Positions 1-12,100 of a stretch of 64,000 bases of DNA are shown here, one piece after another; positions within the stretch are counted from its first letter, which is position 1; the number at the start of each line of letters is the position of its first letter. The notes beneath the pieces are model-generated. The model worked only from the letters and a program-made list of their open reading frames with translations. It did no database searches and was not told the DNA's origin. The stretch spans positions 213,163,741 through 213,227,740 of the forward strand of contig CM041465.1 of assembly GCA_023213395.1 (NCBI GenBank), given 5' to 3'. This DNA is from Cycas panzhihuaensis. Taxonomy: Eukaryota; Cycadophyta. The position numbers and the translations under genes were made by a program.

Positions 1-57
1 TGGAAAATATTAGGGAGCCAAAAACTACTCATTGAATTTGGCCAATCATGTTTTGGT

Positions 58-444
58 AAAACTAGTGAGAAACTACCTAATATAAAAGTAAACACTGTTG
101 GCATTTTGGTTTTGGTGGATTTCACTATAGTGGAGATGGTAAAAGAAGTAGTGGCCTACCTAGCTTTGTTAGGTCATCCCTAGTTTCACAAAATAGATTA
201 TCTATAAAGTTGGAGGGACATTACTTTTACATTGTTAGATGATGGAAATGAAGTGGTGTTGTTAATATTAACCAATGAAAATTTTACTATAGAGGTCATT
301 CTCAATAATGCCTCAAGTACAACTATCATAAGTGATGACACATCATCCTCACTCAATGAGTCATATTTATACCATACAATCGAAGAGGTAAAGACAATGA
401 ATAATCCTCATAATAATGAGCCTAACTACTATGGGAAACTTTAA
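58..444 (+). pseudogene. Gypsy protease-end / pre-RT region, broken
   Basis: One frame reads through two stops and contains VDFTIVEM followed by AYLALLGHP, matching the conserved stretch near the end of plant gypsy aspartic proteases, where LLGRPW is usual. This region follows the protease catalytic site, which would lie left of the window edge. An acidic, Ser/Thr-rich tail of about 70 codons follows from 232. The two internal stops are TAG codons, at 181-183 (GHP then stop, where a Trp is usual) and 202-204. The assignment rests on this short motif and on the RT found downstream. Confidence 0.5.
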
Positions 445-1794
445 TTAAAAAAGCTTTTCAAATAAACAAAAAGTAAAGAATATTGTAGACTACTAGATAA
501 ACGAATCATATGAGGCAGATCCTCCCTCATTCTATTGTAACCTACTCTCTATTTATTCTACCATTAACATGGATATTAATGCTACAAATAATTTGGAGTA
601 TATTAGTGTTGTGTGTGATTCTAGTAGTGATAAATTAGGAAATAGTATAATGAATAAATATTCTTAAAGTATGGATGATAAATTTATAGATGTTTATTTA
701 GTACTACAACCTATAGGAAATGAATAAAAACTAATAGAAATAGTGGAATCCACTCTCTTATCTTCTAAATTTCCTAACCTTAGCACGAGTCATAGCCCCA
801 ATCTTATTCCTAACACCAATCCTAACCTTATCCCTATACCTTAGTTTGGAACAAAATGTTTGATTAGCCTTCCCCCAAATCCTACTCTTCCTTCTACTTT
901 GGGAGTAAAAATCAAGATAGAATACCTTCCCAACCCCTACCCTACTCAAGGGAAACTAGATCTAGTTCCTCCCTATCCTTTTTTAAGGTGTATCCACCTA
1001 GTGATCAATCTTCTTTATCTAAGGAAGATAGACCCAAGGGTTTAGGACCCACAACATTCCTTAATCACCTAAGAGATACTTCCCTTAGTATCAAAGCCCC
1101 CATAACTAATGATAAGAGAGATTTACCATACATTAGAGACATAGTAGCTCCATTCATAGGAAAGGAATTATATGGTACTAATTATTTAATTAAGTGTATA
1201 GAATATTATTTAAATAGTAGAATCATAGATAAATCATATCAGACTTTGTCCTTACCTTACATGGCCTAACTTAGTGGTAGTATTTGGCCCACCAAACATC
1301 ATTTTGTAGTTAGGTAGATTTGCAAGTAAAATTTAGGTTGTAATTTAATACCTCTAAAAATTTCTATATTCTTCCTTTCTAGTGGGGAAATTCCCCTTTA
1401 AACATGTTAGTAAATGTAAAACTATTTAGAGATCATAGAGCATCTCAAAGTAGAATTTGGTATATATGTTCTATCATATCTTAGGAAAATTAGGGAAACA
1501 ATGGTTAATTAGAGAAGATAAAATTAAGGAAGCCTTGCAACACTAATTAAAACACTCATTCATTAGGTCATTTTCATATATATCAAAATATTAAACCATA
1601 AATCAAGTGCTAAAACATATTAGAGAAATAAGTATAGAAGTAGAATAAGCAAAATCCATATCAATGGCATGAATAATTAAGAGTGAGGGTAAGGAAGAGG
1701 AGGAGACTCATAATTTTCCTCTAGAATAAATATAATCAAAAAATGAAAGTTGGGAGGTAGAGGCGATCCCAATCCATTAAGTAATAGATGACTA
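445..1794 (+). other. Degraded protease-to-RT spacer of gypsy H
   Basis: No domain is recognised. Around 754-910 the sequence is rich in short, imperfectly repeated Pro/Asn-coding units (CCTAACCTTA-like blocks). An open stretch of 93 codons at 988-1269 has no family match that I can name. From about 1660 the frame becomes acidic (runs of Glu around 1690-1740), as is common in the linker before gypsy RT. By position it is the linker between protease and RT of one polyprotein. A small unrecognised insertion could also be hidden here. Confidence 0.4.
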
Positions 1795-2126
1795 ATGAGT
1801 AAATTTTGATGAAATAAAAACTATAAAGGTGGATTTAGAGAATGATCACATCATTATAATTGGGGATTACTAGAATGACAAAATGATGGTTGAAGTATAA
1901 ATATTATTTGAAGAATATAAATATGTATTTTCATGGTCATATAAAATTTTGAAAGGCATTCCTCCAAAAATTAGAATATACCACATTGATTTGATTGAAG
2001 GGGCCAAGTTAGTAAAACAATGATCATACTATATGAACCTAAAATACAAGGAGAAAATAAAAGAAAAACTTGATAATATGTTAAAAGTTAGTTATATTTA
2101 TGAAGTGGAGAATAATTATTTGGTAA
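1795..2126 (+). pseudogene. Gypsy reverse transcriptase, N-terminal fragment
   Basis: The frame shows the plant gypsy RT entry region: EEYKYVFSWSYKILKGIPP, then HIDLIEGAKLVKQ, then YKEKIKEKLDNMLK and IYEVEN. These correspond to the pre-palm segment leading to the VSPIV strand. The frame ends abruptly at 2126, and the expected continuation is found at 14960. TAG or TGA stops occur at several places where Arg, Gln or Trp would be expected. The break is caused by insertion of element A, whose target duplication GGTAA is the last thing read here. Confidence 0.8.
2122..2126. repeat. Target-site duplication of element A (left)
   Basis: GGTAA precedes the 5' LTR and is matched by AGTAA at 14955-14959 after the 3' LTR, one transition apart. 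Joining the flanks at this point restores the gypsy RT reading frame. Confidence 0.65.
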
Positions 2127-2360
2127 TATTGGGATAATTCCATATTGGGACATTTTTCAAATCTTAGAGGTAATTCTTTTTTAATATTTGTCAATACCAT
2201 GCAATGGTGGATCTTAAGAGGTGTGCCAAAATACTCTTAATCTTGCCTATTTATTCATAGGATCTAAGGACCCTAGTTTTTATCAATACCAACTACTTGT
2301 TAGAGTTCTTTGCCCTTTATTATTAAGTGGTTCATATGAATTTGCTAATGATATCTTATA
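2127..2360 (+). repeat. 5' LTR of copia A
   Basis: It begins TATTGGGAT (originally probably TGTTGG) and ends CTTATA (originally probably TTACA). It aligns along its length with 14720-14954, sharing CAAATCTTAGAGG and TATCAATACCA. The PBS follows two bases later, which fixes the right end. Confidence 0.75.
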
Positions 2361-2362
2361 TT

Positions 2363-2375
2363 TGGTATTAGAGCC
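2363..2375 (+). other. Primer-binding site of copia A (tRNA-iMet type)
   Basis: TGGTATTAGAGCC differs by one C-to-T change from the TGGTATCAGAGC site complementary to the 3' end of initiator Met tRNA, the usual primer of copia elements. It lies two bases inside the LTR. Confidence 0.8.
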
Positions 2376-4620
2376 ATTATCAACAAGCTGGAGTCTTAGT
2401 CTCATTAAAGTTATCTTGTGAAAATATTCTTATGTATGCCCATATCTCTACATAGATATAGATTATATGTATTGGATGCTCTAAAGTTCATGTTAGTGGT
2501 TTTTATGCAATCCTGTGTAATGAGAGTTTGCCTTCTCTATTTATGTCACTAAACTATTTTACAAGTTGATGTCATTTTGGTTGTTGCATAGATTGGTATT
2601 TACATCTCTATAAGATATGTATCATTTATAAGTCTCCAGTTTGGTCGTTGTGTTAGGTGAGATTGTTTCTCATTGGTGTCTCTTTGCATCACGAATTTCC
2701 TTTCTCTCATCTACCTCAAGCAAAATTATCATACATCATTCTCATATTGATCATGTCAAATAGACATTAGTATCTATATGTTTACTTATCTTTTAAAGAT
2801 CATCCTTATGATCTTTGTGAGTGTTCTCTTGTATTTGTTGATGATCCTTTATTTGTTCATCCTTTTAATTGATTATGTAGAAATCATTTAGGTCTATTTG
2901 TGAGTGTGTTTATTAATTGTGTGATTACATGGTAATTATTCAAATATGGATTGCATATGAAAGTAACATTTGTTTCCCTTCCATCTTGTGCCATCCTACA
3001 TGTCACACCCAAACCATAGTGTTTAGTAGTTAGTCATTATGAAGTCTATGTATGAGTCAAAGTCTATCATCTACCTTTATGGATTATGTATATTTACATT
3101 TTTTTCCTATGAGTATCATCAAAATCTATTATATTTATAGGGTTGTCATTCTACATTCTATTAGATAATATTATCCTTGTTCCTAATGAACAAGAGTACA
3201 ATCCTTTTAGTAATTCCTCATATCAACCTATACATAGTTCTACTAGTTTGTTCCCATGTAATTTTACCATACAGTCTTATGTTGTATGTAAATCTCTATA
3301 CATAGTTTTTCTAGTGATAATTTACATGTGATCTATATGAGAACCTTGTTTGTTCTCCATAAGTGATATGAAGTGATTTCTCCACATCTGTTATGCATAG
3401 TTTATCAGAGCCTCATCTACAAAGGTCTATATCTAGTTCCATTTATATGATTAGATCATGAGATGGGTCCATCTTTGCATTGTATTTATGGTCAAAGGGG
3501 CACCCATAACTAACTAGTTACTTGAGTAAATGTTAATTGTTTCATTCATATAGTCTTGTTGACAACCTAGTTTACCTACCTCTATGTATATATAGTTTTG
3601 TATTGCATGGGACAAATATAATTTACACTTTATATCTCCTTATATGGAAAAAGTTATTCAAATTTATCCAATATATTTGATTTAGATTCATTATTATTTA
3701 TAGTACTGTATATTCTATTTGATTTTATATAGGTAATTGCATTTGAATCTAAGGCATAAGAAATTATATTAGTATTTTTCTTTTACATGCTAAAGTTTAA
3801 AAAAATAAATCATATTTTATATTTCAATGAGATCCAGAGTCTTATATCCCACCTTCACTAATCCTACAGGACATATACAATAGTAAAGTAACCAAACATT
3901 TAGTTTTTAAAGGGGTTTAACTACAATTTTTAAGGAGCTCACCTCATTTTAAACACTTCATTATACTTCAATAAGCATAGCTTGGTTTTACTTCAATAAG
4001 CGTAACTTTCACATGAAGGGTTTATTTTTAAATTCATCAACTTTAGTGTGATCTTTATTCTCACCCAAATAAAATAAGTAGCCACATGCCTATATTAGGT
4101 TTGTATCTAGTGGTCTATTTAATGAGATAAAGTTGATGTGATTTTTTATTACAATTAATATACTAAGGGCCTTTTATTAAATTTGACCTCCTTATACTAT
4201 TTTGAGGTACTAGTTTACCATAAAGCATTAGAATTATGTATTATTTAAAGAGTTGTATGTATATTTCAATTCTCTATAAAGTGAATGGTCATTTGAATAT
4301 TTTAAAAATTATTTTATGTATTATTTTTGTATTCAAAGTTCATGCAAGTTTATAGGCTTCCTACAAGTTGACCTTTAAACAAACTTACTATAAACTTCAC
4401 ATTATAATCATAATCTAATGCAAGAAAACTTTATTTTGGAGGAGGTTGAGTCCCAATTGGGATACTTATACATGTCTTAAAATTGAAGTGGGAAAAATTG
4501 ACTTATGTTTGAGTGTTCTTTATTGCCCTTATTTAGTTCATTATTGTCCTTCATCAAGCACTCTTTATTTCTTAAAATATTTTATCATTCAAAGTATTTT
4601 ACTTTGTCGTGGCTTCTAGC
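2376..4620 (+). other. Untranslated leader of copia A
   Basis: No coding domain is seen in this 2.2-kb AT-rich stretch. Its last part (about 4440-4500, GGAGGTTGAGTCCCAATTGG) is similar to the sequence just before the gag of element B (about 47135-47200), so at least that part belongs to the leader and is not a foreign insert. The rest may include decayed insertions that I could not identify. Confidence 0.45.
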
Positions 4621-5208
4621 ATGAGTAATATAAAGGTAACTAAGTTTGGTGGTGCAAATTTTTTAAATTAGAGTCATATAATAAAGTATATTTTTGTATT
4701 GAAAAACATGTGGAACTTAATTAAAAAAGGATGTGGTATGTTTCATCTTAATACTATATCAAAGGAGAAGAAAACTTTCAAGGAGAATAAAAAGAGAGAA
4801 AATGAACCCCTGGCATTCATCTTCTACACTTTGGAGGACTTCATCTTCCTAAGAGTAAGTAAGGTGACTATATCAAAGGAGGTGTAGGATGCTTTGAACA
4901 CCACCTACAAAGGAGATGCTATATCAAAATTTTAAATACAAAGGATTAGATTTAAAAATTATAAAATAAATAACAATGAGAGAATAAATAACTTTATAAC
5001 TAAGGTACAAATCCTATTTAATCAAATGAGGGCCTTAGAAGAAGTTATTAATAAACATAGGGTGGTAAAAAAAAATTTAGTAGTGTATTAGTAACACTAA
5101 AATATTTGAAATAATAGCTACGAGTATTAAAGTATCCAAATACCTCACAACACTTAAGGTTGATTAACTTAGTGCTATGTTATTAGTTGTTGAAGAGAAG
5201 AAAGGTGG
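4621..5208 (+). pseudogene. Copia A gag, N-terminal part
   Basis: The ATG at 4621 opens a frame reading KVTKFGGANFLN, then MWNLIKKG and EPLAFIFYTLEDFIFLRVS, the typical start of a copia Gag of the UBN2 type. It continues through DALNTTYKGD to a region near EEKKGG, with several stops. Gag would assemble the particle that packages element RNA. The frame is cut at 5208 by element G and resumes at 11219. Element B carries the same protein from 47281, and the B copy helps to define this start. Confidence 0.75.
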
Positions 5209-5524
5209 TGTTAGTATGGTAATCTGGCTAATGTTAAATGTGGTGTTATGTGGTTCAAATATTATAAATATCATGGAAATTAAAGTGGCATATAATAATG
5301 TATTAAGGCCAATATAGACTGATGAATGTATACTTAAGGATCTATTTAAAGAGATTTATAGTCTATTGTAATATATCTTTTTATCAATGTAATCTATTAA
5401 TATTTGTGGTGGGTTTTTATTGAAAGCTTTCCCATGTAAATTTGTTGTACTATATGCATGTATCTTTCATGCTTATTATGTACATAAATGATTTGTATAA
5501 TCTGTTGTATTCTTATTTCTAATA
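5209..5524 (+). repeat. 5' LTR of copia G
   Basis: It starts TGTTAGTATGG and ends TTCTAATA just before the PBS. It aligns with 10928-11218 over blocks such as TAATGTTAAATGTGGTGTTA and ATCAATGTAATCTATTAATA. The 3' copy is about 25 bp shorter. Confidence 0.85.
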
Positions 5525-5535
5525 TAGTATCAGAG
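5525..5535 (+). other. Primer-binding site of copia G
   Basis: TAGTATCAGAG is one G-to-A change from TGGTATCAGAG, the initiator Met tRNA complement, and directly abuts the LTR. Confidence 0.75.
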
Positions 5536-6860
5536 TAGACAATTATACACAAAGAAAGCAAGTGTTAAGAAGATTCGTCAGGTTGTAGGTTATTAGGTAG
5601 TGTTGGCATAACCTTTTATTGAGGATTAATCTTCTTTAACAATTGAAAGAGCAGTCATAATACTACAATGGTCAATATCTAAGCAACTTAGGTGCCTCCT
5701 CCATTATCAAATTTATTATTATAGGTTATAGATACTCTATAAAAGTAAGCAAAGTAATAAATTGTCAGATGTGAGAAGAGAGGTAATTAGTGATATTTAC
5801 ATTAAGAAAGACCTATCTAAATTACATGCATCATTATAAAGGTTTTGAGATAGATAAGTTCCAAGCATAGATCATATTGCCACAAGTTAGTGTAACAAAA
5901 CCTATTGTTGTGTTGTCAACCACTAGGGTGAAGCTTATCATAGTAAGGTCAAATTACAACCCATTATAGGAGATGTCATACATGGAACAAGTTATTATAG
6001 TATGGATGAATACATAAACAAAGAGACATAGATTGTAATAATTAAGATAATCATCACAAGTTGACACAGCCTACCTACTGATGTTGAATCATAGATAATA
6101 GAGTGAACAATACCACATGAGAGGACAAGCCAATTAACAAAGAGAGGACACTTCACATAAAGACACATGTCATAAAAAGGAGAGTCACTAGCACTTGTAG
6201 ATTAGGTCACCTCATGAGGTTGATGTTGTACATATAGTTACACATGCAAGGAGTTGATGATATATCTTATGCCCATTATGTAATCTTCTCCTTAATCGAA
6301 GCCAACTATGAAGAGAGTTGTCATAGGTGGTAAAGAGATAGTAGACATTGGTGATAGGCAAAGATATCAATAACCCAAGGTTTTGCCTCATTGATATTGA
6401 GGTTCACAAGGTATTTCTTGATATATACTAAGGCACTTTTTTTATAATCTTTGGTCGACTTTCTTTTATCTGATATTTGAGATGTTGGAAGCACCTTACA
6501 GAGGTATATCACTATATATATGAATGAATGAGGCATATATAAGTAAGTGGCATTATTTTTTTCCTCTTCATTCATGACATATAAATGAGATATCTTTGAC
6601 GAGTAATAGTTACCTTTCTATTACCACATGATTGACCATTATATTAGACATATTTTTTTATTATTTATTATGATTTGTGATTAAGAGATTCATCTCAAAA
6701 TAGTGATGATTTACATATTAAAAATTAGACTTACAAAGTATTTAGTGTTATCTTTCTGTTGAACTAATTATGGGATCATGTGTGAGTAGTTATCTACTTT
6801 ATTAAGCCCTTATATCTTGTGTTTTGGAATAGAGTGTTTATGTATTGTATTCAAGGGAAT
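5536..6860 (+). other. Leader region of copia G
   Basis: No clear domain. A Pro-rich stretch around 5690-5720 (VPPPLSN) is reminiscent of some gypsy gag starts but is too short to call. A TATA-like stretch occurs near 6505-6545. By position this is the untranslated leader before gag, and it may contain a decayed insertion. Confidence 0.35.
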
Positions 6861-7770
6861 AGTACTTGTGTAATGTTGGTCTAAAGACCCCATGTTTGCC
6901 CATTTTTTTCCATGGAAAAGTTGGTTTCCCATGTCATTTTCAATGGGAACAACTTCTATAAATGGAAGGCAAATATAGAATTGGTTTTTATGGTGAACCA
7001 ACTTTGGGGGGTTACTAAATCTAAACAATTGGTTACTCCTTGAGATGAGAAAAAGTGTATTAATATAAAAGAGAAATAGTTCATGGATGTGGGTTTACTT
7101 AAGTTGCCTTTGGCTCCATACTAGAGAGCTTTAGTCCATAGCCTTGAATCATATCATGAGATCTAAACAAAACTATGTGAGACATTTGAGAAGAAGAAAA
7201 TAAATCATCACGATACCCTAATAATAGAGTTGCTAAATTAAATAGTAGAGGATGAGAGTAATATAAGTGAATACATGACTAAGAGCACTGATTTGAGTAA
7301 TAGGTTAGAAGAACTGAAGCTAAACTTAATTGATGATACATTACTCTTTACGATCATTATGTCAAGAATGTAAGTTGTACTTAGAACCTTCTAGACTAGC
7401 TATGTAAGAGATAAAGTTATGAAGGATGAATTATTTGAGTCACTGAAGAACTTGATCCTAGTTAAGGACACCAAGTTGAAGCATCATAGAATTCTTTTTA
7501 GTTCATAATCAAATTAATCCTTGTTCATGAAGACACAAAGGAAATATATTATTAAGGAGGGTAAGTCCACATAAAGAATAAGAGAGACATTCTAAGAGAA
7601 GAAGAAGTCTATAGGTAAGTGTAACTATTACAAGAAAAAGGGCCACAAAGAGAAGAATTATTGATTTAAGAAGAAAGATAGGCATAAGACTAGCTAAGAT
7701 AACAAGGGGAAGAGTGTACTAGCATATTATATTAGGGTGTCAACATTGTCAACTGAGTTAAATTAGAAGG
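6861..7770 (+). pseudogene. Copia G gag with CCHC zinc knuckle
   Basis: The frame shows FNGNNFYKWKANIE near 6940, then LVTP followed by a stop and DEKK, then GLLKLPLAP, as in copia Gag N-termini. A helical middle follows (STDLSNRLEELKLNL), and a zinc knuckle near 7620-7660 in which CNYYKKKGHKEKNYW fits CX2-X4-H spacing with Cys positions changed to Tyr. Gag would form the particle and bind RNA through the knuckle. Several TAG stops interrupt it, and the knuckle has lost Cys residues. Confidence 0.7.
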
Positions 7771-8120
7771 ACTATTAGCTCCTAGACTCAAGAGCATAGA
7801 AATATATCACCTATTAGAAGTAGAACTTTGATGCCTTGGATATTAGTTTAATTGATGTTACTATCATTCTTGGAGATGCTTATGTATTACCTGTGGAAGG
7901 TGTTGGTTCAATTTTACCTATAGGAGGTAAGTTTAAGGGGGTTTATTATGTGCCCAAGATGAAGATCAATCTTCTTTTTACCTGGGAAATCCATAAGCAA
8001 GGTATTAAAATTGAGATTTATAATAATAGATGCATAACTAAGGATCCTAAAAAAAACTTCTCTATCATTACTACTAATAAAGTTTAATATAACTTTTGGG
8101 TGTTTTAGAAATTTAGAGCC
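7771..8120 (+). pseudogene. Copia G protease and pre-integrase region
   Basis: YxLLDSRA occupies the place of the copia catalytic motif LDSGA, so the catalytic Gly is replaced. The open part (7836-8087) reads GVGSILPIGGKFKGVYYVPKM, the strand region that follows the active site in copia proteases. The protease would cleave the Gag-Pol polyprotein. The catalytic motif is damaged and stops precede it. Confidence 0.7.
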
Positions 8121-9300
8121 CAAAAGGAATCTTATGCATTTGTTGTTAGTGTTGATTGTTTGAGTAAGCTATGGCATGAGCATCTTGGACATCTTAACCA
8201 TAAGAGTATCAACCTTATGAATAGGTTAAAGATAGTGGTAGGTTTACCATAGGTTCTATATTCATAAGGTATTTATGAAAGATGTATGTATGGAAAGCAC
8301 CATCACTATCCTTTTGTTAGGCATTGTGCTTAGAGAGCAAAGGAAAAGTTGGAACTCATGTATACTAATTTAATAGGGCCATTATCAAATCCTTCTATAT
8401 CAGGTGCTCATTTTATTCTTATGTTTATAGATTATTATACTAAAAAGGAATAGGTCTTCTTCCTTAAAAATAAGCCTAATATATTTAATTAATATTGTAA
8501 ATGGAAAGTTCAAGTTAAGAATGAAAGTGATAAGAAAATAAAGATTTTGAGAAGTGATAATAAAAAGGAATATGACAATAATGCCTTTAATTAGTTCTAC
8601 CTTGATCATGGTATAAAATAGGAACTAATTATCTCATATACCCAACAACAAAATGGTGTTGTAGAGGGAACGAATTATACCATAATGGAGATGGTAGGGT
8701 GTATGGTACATGTAAAGAATCTACCACCAAGACTTTAGATAGAAGTTATTGTGATAGTTGTTTATATTCTAAATAGGGTACTATTAAAAGTTGTTCATGG
8801 AATTACCCTTGAGGAGCATTAGACCAGTTTAAAACCTTTCATTAATTATTTAAAAGTATTTAGGTTTATTACATATGTATACATCTTGAACGTACATCAA
8901 AAGAAGTTAGATTATAAGAGTTTGAAGTGTATCTTTATAGGATACTCATAATAGTATAAAGCTTATAGAATTTTGGATCCATAGGGGAGGAAGCTTTTTG
9001 TTAGTTAGGATGATCAGTTCAATGAGTTGATGATGTATCATATTGAGAGGTCATCTAAAGATAGATTTTATCCTCCACTTCTTCCATTTCTAAGTCATGT
9101 TTCAACAAGTTTAGAAGATAAGTAGCCAAGCACTATGACAGAAATGAAAGTTGGACTAAGTAATAAGGAGCTACTATAAGATGAGTCACATACAATACCA
9201 CATGTTCCATTATTGGCTAGGAGGATAACTAAGGAATTAGGCATGATAGTGGAAGATATTAGAGATGAATGATGAATAAGAAATCAATATACTAGTTAGA
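8121..9300 (+). pseudogene. Copia G integrase
   Basis: The GAG-pre-integrase motif LWHEHLGHLNHKSI is near 8170, giving the His pair of the HHCC zinc site. The matching Cys region reads ERCMYGKHHHYPF. The core starts at LELMYTNLIGPLS, where the catalytic Asp (usually HTDLCGP) is replaced by Asn, and IDYYTKKE follows. Integrase would insert the cDNA into the host chromosome. Stops and the lost Asp show it is dead. Confidence 0.75.
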
Positions 9301-10110
9301 CCTTAGTGGTAAATCCTAATAATTCTAGTGATACTATTTTGTATAAAAAAGTAAAAGAAGATCTACAATGGAGAGCTACAATAGAGGAGGAGTATAGTTC
9401 AATCATAAAGAATGATACATGTGATTTGGTTCCCTTATCTCCATCTAAAAACCTTGTCAATTACAAGTGGATCTATAAAATGAAGTTTCATTCCAATGAA
9501 GAGGTCGACAAATATAAGGCTAGACTTGGATTCAAATAGAAAGAAGGAATCAACTATAAGGAGACATCTGCACTAATCTCCAAGATGGTAATGGTTTGAT
9601 TAATCATTACTTTTGTAGCTATATATTGTTGGAGGTTACACCAGATGGATGAGAAGTCATCATTCCTTAATAAAGAATTGAAAGAGAATATGTGTATGGA
9701 TCAACCTCTTACTTTTATAAAAGAATAATAGATGCATTTAGTATGTCACTTGAATAAATCTCTCTATGGCTTAAAATAAGCACCACATGCTTAGTATATC
9801 AAGATAGATACTAAATTGAAGGAATATAGTTTTATGATAATAAAATAGGAGGCAAGTCTATATATTTAAAGGAATGGATCTATAATAGTTGTTATTGTAT
9901 TATATATAGATAACCTTATTATTATCGGCAACTATAATAAGACTGTTATAGTAATAAAGTCCTATTTGGGACATACTTTCGATATTTCAGATCTCAAGCC
10001 ACTTTATTACTTCTTAAGTATTGAGGTTAGGTAGATGAATGATTGTATCATGATGTCACAATTAAGGTATACAAAGAACTTGCTTGAGAGATTCAAGATG
10101 ATGGATTGCA
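9301..10110 (+). pseudogene. Copia G reverse transcriptase
   Basis: The start matches the copia RT entry: DLQWRATIEEEYSSIIKND, then LVPLSPSKNLVNYKWIYKMK and EVDKYKARLGFK. Further on are HQMDEKSSFLNKEL (HQMDVKTAFLNG in active copies), NKSLYGLK, and VLYIDNLIIIG near 9900, where the YVDD catalytic box has become YIDN and so lacks the second Asp. DLKPLYYFLSIEV follows. RT would copy element RNA into cDNA. Five or more stops break the frame. Confidence 0.8.
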
Positions 10111-10845
10111 AACCAAAGAAGACACTATATGTAAAAGACACAAAGCTCCTAAAAGATATGTATATTCCTACTATAGATAGGATTTTATATTGGCAATTGG
10201 TAGGGAGTTTAATTTACTTAACTCATACTAGGCCTAATGTTACTTAAGTTATTAGATTAGTATCTCATTACATGTAAAATCCATGAGAACCACATTGAAT
10301 TGTTACAAAGAGAATTCTAAAGTATATTAAGACAACACTCAATCTTGGCCTTGAATACCTTCAAGGTGGAGTGGTAAAATTGCATGGGTATACTGATCCA
10401 TATTAGAGTGGAGATGTTGAAGATAAGAAATTAATTACTAGATATATTTTTGGTATTAGTAATGGGTTTGTAACATGGTAATCAAAAAAGTAAACCACCA
10501 TTGTATTGTCTTTTATGGAGACTAAATACCAAGGACTCAATATACATGCAAGGGAAGCAGTATGGTTGTAATGACTTTTTAAGAATCTTGGAACATCTTC
10601 TAGCATACTTATTATACATATTGATAATCAAAGTGTTATTTGACTTTCAAAGAAACTAAAATTTCATGCATGTATAAAGCATATAGAGATCTAACACCAT
10701 TACATCTATGAGTAGATTAGGTCAAAAATGTTGTAGGTAGAATTTTATCCAAGTAAAGATCAACTTAAAAATATATTTACCAAAGCTCTTACTAAAGACC
10801 ACATTATCAAGAATCATGCCAATTTGGGACTTAATGAAGTTATCC
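10111..10845 (+). pseudogene. Copia G RNase H region
   Basis: After the RT connection (YWQLVGSLIYLTHTRPN) the frame reads LHGYTDPY at the place of the first catalytic Asp, METKYQGL at the place of the Glu (usually STAEAEY), and IHIDNQSVI for the second Asp. It closes with KDQLKNIFTKAL, the usual end of copia pol. RNase H would remove the RNA strand during cDNA synthesis. It ends about 80 bp before the polypurine tract. Confidence 0.75.
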
Positions 10846-10918
10846 TTAAGGGGGGGATATATCTACAAAGATAAAAGATAGTCCAACCCTTAAAGATTTT
10901 AAGACCCTACATTTATAT

Positions 10919-10927
10919 TAGGGGGCA
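10919..10927 (+). other. Polypurine tract of copia G
   Basis: TAGGGGGCA lies directly before the 3' LTR, where second-strand DNA synthesis is primed. A second purine run (AAGGGGGG, about 10850) lies at the end of pol. Confidence 0.65.
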
Positions 10928-11218
10928 TATTAGTATGGTAACTAACTAATGTTAAATGTGGTGTTATATGGTCTAAATATTATGGAGATTAAAGTGGCAT
11001 ATAATAATATATTAAGGCCAATATAGGTCAATAGATGTACACTTAAGGATCTATTTAAAGAGGTCTAGAGTCCATTGCAATATATCTTTCTATCAATGTA
11101 ATCTATTAATATTTATAGTGGGTTTTTACTAAAATATTTTTCATGTAAATCTATTGTACTATGTGCTTGTTATGTATAGAAATACTCTATATTATCTATT
11201 ACATTCTTATTTATAATA
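10928..11218 (+). repeat. 3' LTR of copia G
   Basis: It begins TATTAGTATGG (TGTTAG in the 5' copy) and ends TTATAATA. It aligns with 5209-5524 with many transitions and a short internal deletion near the end. Confidence 0.85.
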
Positions 11219-12100
11219 GTAGTAAATCCTTAGAATATGCAATTACCACTAAGGCAAAGATTAAGCCATTCTATGAAGGAGAGAGTTCTAGGGGGAGAGG
11301 TTAATCTCTTGAAGGGGATAAAACCTTAGAAACTAAGGGCAAATTCATCAAGATTAAGATCAATCTCATTAAGGACAAGGTTAACTTTATTAAGGTCAAG
11401 GTTAATTCTATTAAAGACAAGCTTAATTTCAAGGATAAGGATAATTCTATCAAAGCCATTTTAATTAAGACTAATTTAATCAAGTTCAAATATAAGGAAT
11501 AGGTAGAGGATAAACTCTAAGGAGAAGGAATCAAGAATAAATAAGAGGATGTCCTAGACATAAAGGAAGAGAAATAATACAATATTCCTATTATCATAGA
11601 AATAGACACTAGAAAATAGTTGTTACATAAAAAGTCTAACATGTAAAAGGGAGTAGTAAGTACAATAATTAAATAAATAAGGGAGAATTAGAGACTTTTC
11701 TTATCAAGTCTAATAGCTAATAAAGAGGAGGATAGTTGGTATATTGATTCAAGTTATTCTACTCATATGACCCCTAGGAAAGGATAGTTTAAAGAGTTGA
11801 AAAATACTTAAACAAGAAAAATCATATTTGGGGATAATACTACTCAAGACATAATAGGTAAAGGGAATGTGACCATATAAATAGATTTGGGAGAGACTAA
11901 GTATATCAATGATATATTTCATATCCCTTCACTCAAGAAGAAGTTGCTATCAGTTAGACAAATGATGGAGTAAAATTATAAAGTTATTTTTTATAATGGT
12001 GAGTGCATAGTTAAGGACAAGTTGAAGAATAAAGTAATAGTTAATTATTTAAATTACTTATAGTCCCAAATGACTACTATATCTTAAAGGCATCAATTAA
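11219..12100 (+). pseudogene. Copia A gag C-terminus and protease
   Basis: The frame resumes with SKSLEYAITTK, matching KSLKCAFTTK of the B copy at about 59127. A Lys/Ile-rich repetitive stretch (11330-11480) follows, where B has Gln/Gly-rich repeats. The protease motif WYIDSSYSTHMTPRK near 11740-11780 corresponds to the copia WxLDSGAxxHMT, with the catalytic Gly changed to Ser. IIFGDNTTQDIIGKGNV and LKKKLLSVRQMM are downstream protease landmarks. Multiple stops are present. Confidence 0.75.

Larger units (their letters stand above)
5209..11218 (+). mobile_element. Copia element G inserted in the gag of A
   Basis: A 6.0-kb plus-strand copia element with LTRs at 5209-5524 and 10928-11218, an initiator-Met-type PBS, a polypurine tract, and gag, protease, integrase, RT and RNase H in copia order. 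The gag frame of A stops at its left end and resumes at its right end, which shows the nesting independently of the LTRs. A clean target duplication was not found: the left flank is GGTGG and the right flank GTAGT. Its coding region has many stops, mostly TAG. Confidence 0.85.

Noticed and set aside
5536-6860. Gypsy gag inside the leader of copia G
   Set aside because: Only a short Pro-rich stretch resembles a gag start. No LTR, PBS or further domain supports it.
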